Assembly (NCBI GenBank): GCA_032358165.1
Contig: JAALGY010000011.1
Span: 372,001-436,000, forward strand
Direction of reading: 5' to 3'
DNA length: 64,000 bases
Source of the DNA: Diplosphaera chodatii
Lineage: Eukaryota > Chlorophyta > Trebouxiophyceae > Prasiolales > Stichococcaceae
The position numbers and the translations under genes are program-made. The notes beneath the pieces were generated by a model. The model saw only the letters and a list, made by a program, of their open reading frames with translations, made no database searches and was not told the origin of the DNA. Below, one piece after another: positions 58,909 to 64,000 of this stretch. Position 1 is the first letter of the stretch. Each line of letters opens with the position of its first letter.

Positions 58909-58972
58909 GATGTATAGCGCAGTCTGTGGTTTCGTCAGGTTTATTTTGGGGTCCCGGCCACTGCTTGCCCTA

Positions 58973-59405
58973 CCGTACCCATCAGCAACAAGTCCGGATT
59001 AATAATTCTCAAGAGGGTGCGGACTGGCCCAATCCGCACCCAAAATAGGAATTTTGCCCGGTGCGGATTGTGAGTAAACAATTCGGAATCGGGTGCGGGT
59101 TGGGTGCAGAAAATCAAATTTCGCCTAAAATCAGGTTCCAGGCTGGAATCCCGCTAGAAAGTTTTCGTGCGGCGGTGCAGATAGCTCAAACTGCATCATA
59201 GACAGCCTCCTGAACGATATCATGCCTCAGCAGATACAGCAGGATCGCATTCAGTGCCACACAGCACAGCTGCGGAATGCATCTGTAGAATTGTCGTGTG
59301 GGTGCGGAAAAGCATAGAAAACTTAAAATTTGCTGCGGATTTGTGCGGAATAGCCCAAATCAATTGCAATTAAGGAGGTCGCGGACTTGATGCTGATGGG
59401 TACGG
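58973..59405. mobile_element. MITE, 0.43 kb, inverted ends flanked by TA
   Basis: The left end CCGTACCCATCAGCAACAAG and the right end are inverted repeats with a single mismatch over about 22 bp, and TA flanks both. The interior is clearly AT-richer than the host DNA and full of GTGCGGA/TCCGCAC motifs in both directions. No open frame was found. A TA duplication suggests a Tc1/mariner-related (Stowaway-like) origin; because the ends themselves read TACCGTA/TACGGTA, the exact boundary could shift by a few bases. Confidence 0.75.
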
Positions 59406-60254
59406 TATGTGTCAGCAGGCTATGCTGGTCGATTCTTCAGGTATTGGTGCCCTCGCCCTTGCCAGTGCAGCATGTCTATCATCTGGAAAGCAGGGGCTCG
59501 CAAACTGCACCATAGCAGTGGCGCGACACAGATATCAAATGAATTTCCTACCAAATGACGCTGCAGGCTATCAGCATATGCACAACGCACAACGACCAGC
59601 AATCATGCCACAGAGGCTCGGCCGATCAGCTGCGCATGCAGATCTTCATCTGAATCTCGACCTCGGTTCAAACCTCCGGAGTCTGCGAAGCAAGTCAGCT
59701 GTCAGAGCGAGCTGCGCGAGACATCGCAGCTGGACCTGACAACCCCTTTTGCCGCTCAGGTGATCTGGCAGCGTTGTAGCTGTCTGTATAAACATTTGCA
59801 CCCTGGCAACCATCCTGCGATGTGGAGGGTGATGGCCACGTTGTGCCGCACAGAACATCATCAGCGCGACTGCAAGCGCGTTCTTTTGCTTCAGAGCTAT
59901 ATTAGTGTACATGTGGGTCGGCTGCTATATGCTATGCGCTGCCTGAACCTGTTTGTCGGCTGCTGAGTCACACACGAACGAGGCGTGACTCACACCGTCT
60001 CCGGTCCCGTTTGTGGCGCTCAGCGACAGTTTTGAGCTTCGCAGTACTATCTTCAACTTACAAAGTGGTTTTGGCAGCAGCATCCCGGACTCTTGCCGCG
60101 AGCCGATGAGGGCTTATCATAGCATCTATCCAGGCTGTGGCCAGCGCAGTCATTGCCACAGGCAGCCATCCAGTATGCTCGGTACGGCTGCAGCGGTTGA
60201 CACTCCTCTAGGTATCTGTGTGATGCAGGCTCGGGTGTCTTGTAGGTGGTCGCA
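59406..60254. other. Spacer upstream of the matrix-protein gene
   Basis: Open frames here (for example 59407-59739) lack splice support and codon bias. It probably contains the promoter of the gene starting at 60255. Confidence 0.4.
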
Positions 60255-63200
60255 ATGCTGCGCAGCCGGCGGTGTGACCCACCGCCTGCTGCCAGGCGCG
60301 CAGCATCGTCGCGCATTGGCTTGACCGTTTGGAAGCTGACGGTCCTGCTGGTCACACTCAGCGGCCTGCACGCCGCAGAAGCGGCAGGTGAATTCAAACT
60401 GCTTTGTGCGCAGTACAGCACTTTGCTGCCCGTGGAACTGCTACTATACTTGGCATTGCACTGCAGTCAGTGTTCACGATCCTCATGTGGGCTACTACTT
60501 CCGGTGGTAACTGAGCTCCTGCTCTGTGTCGCCCGCAGTTGCTGGTCCAGGGCGGCAGCCTGGGCCCGGAAACACGGTCGTGCCATGCCCCAAGGGCACC
60601 GCCAAGCGAGGCAGCGGCAACTTTGCCTGCACAAAGTGAGTCTTTGCGCAGCCTGAGTGAACGTACGAATACTACATCAGTGCATACGTGATCGCTACCA
60701 GCACCAGCGAGACACGGATGGCATGCCAAAACTGCGCAATTCGTACTGCATGTGCCACATCTTCAATTACAGGTGCAATGGCAATGCTGACGGTGGCGAG
60801 CGCTTCCAGCCCAGAACCGGGGCAACGGCCTGTGCAGTCTGCCACGGCAAAGTGACTGACGCGGCGCGCACCCGCTGCATCGCCGGCCCGGGCTACCAGC
60901 CGGGGCCTGACGGCATTCCACAGGTTTTCTCTCACTGCTATTGATGTCCCTGGCATGATCAACCTCACATATGTATCTTGTTATGCGCGTTCTGCTGCGC
61001 TTCACACGGTGCTTCTGTGCAGCGCAAGGATGTGAAGCTGTATGTCTGTATGTTATTCTGAGCATCAGCTGCTTGCTTGACGGTGGCATTGTTGATTGCA
61101 GCCATGCCCACCGGGCCTGGCCAAAGCCGGGCCGGGGACCTTCAACTGCCAGCCCTGCGACCGCGTTGTGAACGGCAACAGCTACTTCACCCCCTTCACG
61201 GCCTCCACCCGATGCTACGAGTGCCCTGCAGAAGGCACAGTCCCTGGAGACTACGCCTCCTGCACCCCAGGGTCAGTGACACCATGTCCTATACTTATCT
61301 CTGACCGTTGCTGATATCGATCACTTCACTTTACTCGTAAGGCCATCAATATGTATTGCATACCCATCCTATGAATGAAGCAGCACATGTTCTTCAAGCA
61401 CAAGTCAGACAGCTGTGCCCATGGCCAACCTCAAACCTGCTGCCACCCACCCTCTGCACAGCAAATGAGACATGGTGCTGCGCTTGATTTAAGCAAGTCA
61501 TTAAGCAAGTCTCTCTGCTGCATGCAGACCGGGCTACCAGCCTGGACCCAACAAACTGCCAGTCCCGTGCGCCAAGGGCACCGTGAAGGGCGGCGTCGGC
61601 AGCTACAGGTGTGCATAGGCCTGGCACTTGATGTTGCTGCCGCACGCTATCCATCAGCAAGCATCTGCGCTGGCGCACATAAAGTTGTCATGGGTTGGCA
61701 GTCGGCCGATGTTCGGGCTTTGGTACCAAACGTGCTGCTACAACCCTTGGCAGACTGCTTCCTCTGTCGAATGGCAGTGCAGGTCTTTTGCTAGTGCGCC
61801 ACTGTGACTGTTTCTGTGCGTGCTACACCTGCAGGTGCATCCCCTGCAACGGCGATGGAGCCCGCGGCTGGCCGCGCTATGGCCCTGACGAGGCGGGCAC
61901 TGCCTGCCTGGAGTGCTCCGGAGTTCCCAACGGCGGCAGTGTGATCAATGGCCGCTCCACCTGCATCCCCGGCCCAGGTATGTACCTGCAGCACTGTCGT
62001 GTATGGGTGTTCTGCAACATCAGCAGCTGTATGTCATCTGTCATGACCATACGGCAACAGCAGCGGGCAACACATCTGCCGCTGGAATCCCAGCTACAGA
62101 CAGTGCTGTAACCAGCTCACTGCGCTGAAGCGGCAGCCACACCTGTATGCTCTTTGGTCGCCAGTACCACAGAAATGACGTGTGCAACTTCTCACCAGGC
62201 TACCAGCCGAGTGAGCCTCTTGGCCGGACGGTGGCCTGTGAGCCCGGCAGCGCTAAAGCGGGCACCGGCACCTACCTGTGAGTGCAACCTCGCTCTGGAC
62301 CTCCTTCCCTCTTTGTTGACCGTCACCAAATTGGCAGCCGCACCAGCATGGGAAGCATGCCACATGTCACCGCCTATAGTTGATAAATATGCAGATGTTG
62401 CTGATGGACCTGAAAGATCAACCTGGTCCTGTGCACCCAGGTGCGGTGACTGTGACGGGTTAGGTCCCAATGGTGGCTAGCGGTACCAGCCAGGCGCAAA
62501 TGCCACCGAGTGCCTGGAGTGGTGCGCACTTACTGCCTTCGCTTCTGCCAGCCCTCCGGCATAATCGTGAATGTGCATGATGGGCAACCGAAAGAATGCG
62601 GCTCAGACCTTGCATCGCTTGTGGCACTTCATGGCCAGCACATCAGACTGAACGAAAGGCAGATGTGCTTCCTGCAGCCCACCTGGCGGCTCTGTGAATG
62701 AAGACCGCACTGTTTGCAGTAAGTCCATACACCCTGCGTTCAAGGTGTCATGTGCTGTCAGGTTTCTGTACTGCACAGACCATGTGCAGTTGACATGGTG
62801 CCCTCATGGTGTAGTGCTTTGCAGCTGCGGTCACCAACACCCTGCTGGGTGGCACTCAGCAGGTGCCAACGATGACTTTGTGCTGCACTGTTGCAGCGCC
62901 ACCATCACCGCCTCCGCCGCCGCCCCCGCCACCACCACCACCACCGGAAGTCAGGTACCATTGACCTGCTGCTCAACTGGTAGACCTACCCAGTGCAGTC
63001 CACACCCTGGTGCTGCCTGTGCCCTGAGGAGCTGCCGCTTGGTGCTTGCATGTTCAGCCAGCTGGCAAGCTCATGGCGTTGTGTGACGTAATTCATTGCA
63101 GACGTTTGATGTGCAGCTGGGTGTCATCTTGCAATAGCGCAAACACTGGCTGTGCTTTTGTTTTGGCAAGGCTTCTGCTCATGACTCCACACAGTCGAAC

Positions 63201-63928
63201 ATGGTGCCTCGGGTCGCAACCGACATGCATCCCACTGCTCTTGCATGCAGCCTGCTTACTGACAGTGACAGTGCCCTAACATTTTTCTGGGTGCCTCTGG
63301 CTGCAGTCCATCGCCACCATTCCTGGCTAGCCCGCCGCCGGAGTCCCCAAGCCCACCACCACCTGTGTCCCCGAGCCCAGCGCCCCCGCCACAAATGTCG
63401 CCGCCATTCCCGCCATCGCCAAGCCCGCCACAAATGTCGCCGCCGTTCCCACCATCGCCAAGCCCAGCGCCTCCGCCGCAACTGTCGCCGCCATTTCCGC
63501 CATCGCCAAGCCCGATGCCGCCACCGCCACTACTGTCACCGCCGTTCCCACCATCGCCCAGCCCAATGCCGCCACCGCCGCTCATGTCACCACCATTCCC
63601 GCCATCGCCAAGCCCGCCGCCGCCGCCGCTCATGTCACCGCCATTCCCACCGTCGCCGAGCCCGATGCCGCCCCCGCCACAACTGTCACCACCACCCCCG
63701 CCACCGCCGAGCCTGACGCCGCCGCCGCCATACATGTCGCCGCCGTTCCCGCTGTCGCCGAGCCCGCCGCCCCCGCCGCAGTTGCCGCCGCCGCTTTCAT
63801 CTCCGCCGCTCTCATCTCCCAGCCCGCCGCCGCCAAAGTCCACTAGTCCGCCACCTGAGACCCCGAGTCCGCCGCCAGATGCGCCGCCGCCGCCTGATGG
63901 GGGTGGTATACCAGGGGGGGACCCATGA
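60255..63928 (+). CDS. Secreted Cys-rich (ephrin-receptor-like) and Pro-rich protein, internal TAG
   Basis: Exons: 60255-60387, 60539-60635, 60773-60923, 61102-61271, 61528-61608, 61835-61977, 62199-62277, 62441-62521, 62678-62718, 62897-62954 and 63307-63928. Phases agree and give 551 codons. Residues 1-44 are a signal peptide (basic start, then LTVWKLTVLLVTLSGLHAAE). Exons 2-9 are repeated Cys modules of the GCC2/GCC3 ephrin-receptor-like kind (PGYQPGP, VPCPKGTAKRGSGNFACTKC, PCPPGLAKAGPGTFNCQPC, TACLECSGVPNGG). Exon 10 and the long last exon are hydroxyproline-type repeats (PPFPPSPSPXPPPP), as in algal cell-wall and pherophorin-like proteins. Codon 298 in exon 8 is TAG (62478-62480), between GPNGG and RYQPGANATECLE. 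The reading frame and all later splice phases continue correctly past it. This means a recent nonsense mutation, a sequence error, or a shorter product without the Pro-rich tail. Acts outside the cell by inference. Confidence 0.78.
63365..63925 (+). repeat. Degenerate Pro-rich coding repeat
   Basis: About a dozen imperfect units of SPPFPPSPSP, SPxPPPP and PPLMSPPFPP type are encoded in tandem at the C-terminus of the matrix-type protein. The antisense Gly-rich open frame across this region is a mirror of the repeat. Confidence 0.85.
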
Positions 63929-64000
63929 CCGCACGGTATGAGCCGCGCCTCGCAACATTGAAGGTGTTGATCATATGCATCAGGTGCAATCACCATGTAC
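63929..64000. other. 3' flank to window end
   Basis: Downstream sequence of the Pro-rich gene. No poly(A) signal such as the algal TGTAA was found in these 72 bases, so the transcript end lies beyond the window. Confidence 0.4.

Noticed and set aside
63256..63996. Minus-strand Gly-rich open frame of 246 codons
   Set aside because: It is the antisense of the Pro-rich exon, whose CCN codons force GGN on the other strand. The plus-strand frame has matching splice phases.

Overview
The window is eukaryotic nuclear DNA, most likely from a chlorophyte green alga. Coding stretches are GC-rich and split into many short exons, with GT/GC donors and TGCAG-type acceptors. TTTAGGG-type telomere-like heptamers are scattered in introns. 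The genes fit too: an ADA2 co-activator, an ephrin-receptor-like Cys-rich protein with a hydroxyproline-rich tail, and an expanded F-box/LRR family. I cannot name the species. No rRNA, tRNA or CRISPR array was recognised.

Layout. (1) 0.6-2.3 kb, minus strand: a Gln/Ala-rich protein with a weak resemblance to SS18/GIF co-activators. (2) 3.4-11.2 kb, plus strand: a 22-exon gene whose exon phases all agree, encoding a coiled-coil protein of about 1078 aa that I cannot name. (3) 11.9-51.4 kb: a tandem array of F-box/LRR genes (units U1-U12 here), almost all on the minus strand, each with the same ten-exon plan. U4-U7 look intact (480-516 aa). U1 and U2 are broken, U3 has lost one splice donor, and U8 is cut off at its 3' end. 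U9-U12 are half-genes. (4) 52.2-58.9 kb, plus strand: an 18-exon ADA2 gene of about 873 aa with an unusually long disordered insert. (5) 60.3-63.9 kb, plus strand: a secreted Cys-rich/Pro-rich matrix-type protein whose frame holds one TAG.

Mobile DNA. A 6.2-kb foldback, MULE-like element (1.23-kb inverted arms, 9-bp target duplication) sits between U3 and U4. A 1.3-kb non-autonomous CACTA element (3-bp duplication) sits in intron 3 of U11. A 0.43-kb MITE flanked by TA lies downstream of ADA2.

The main observation is an inversion inside the array. The half-genes U9/U10 meet head to head at an AAGCTT at 45008-45013, and U11/U12 meet tail to tail at another AAGCTT at 49931-49936, both at the same codons of exon 6. 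Flipping the roughly 4.9 kb between these sites rebuilds two complete genes in frame, in the orientation of the rest of the array and with normal spacing. This is either a real inversion at a 6-bp palindrome or a flipped HindIII fragment or assembly error.

Inferred biology: the array would supply a diversified set of SCF substrate receptors. ADA2 is a chromatin co-activator subunit. The last gene is probably cell-wall or extracellular-matrix material.
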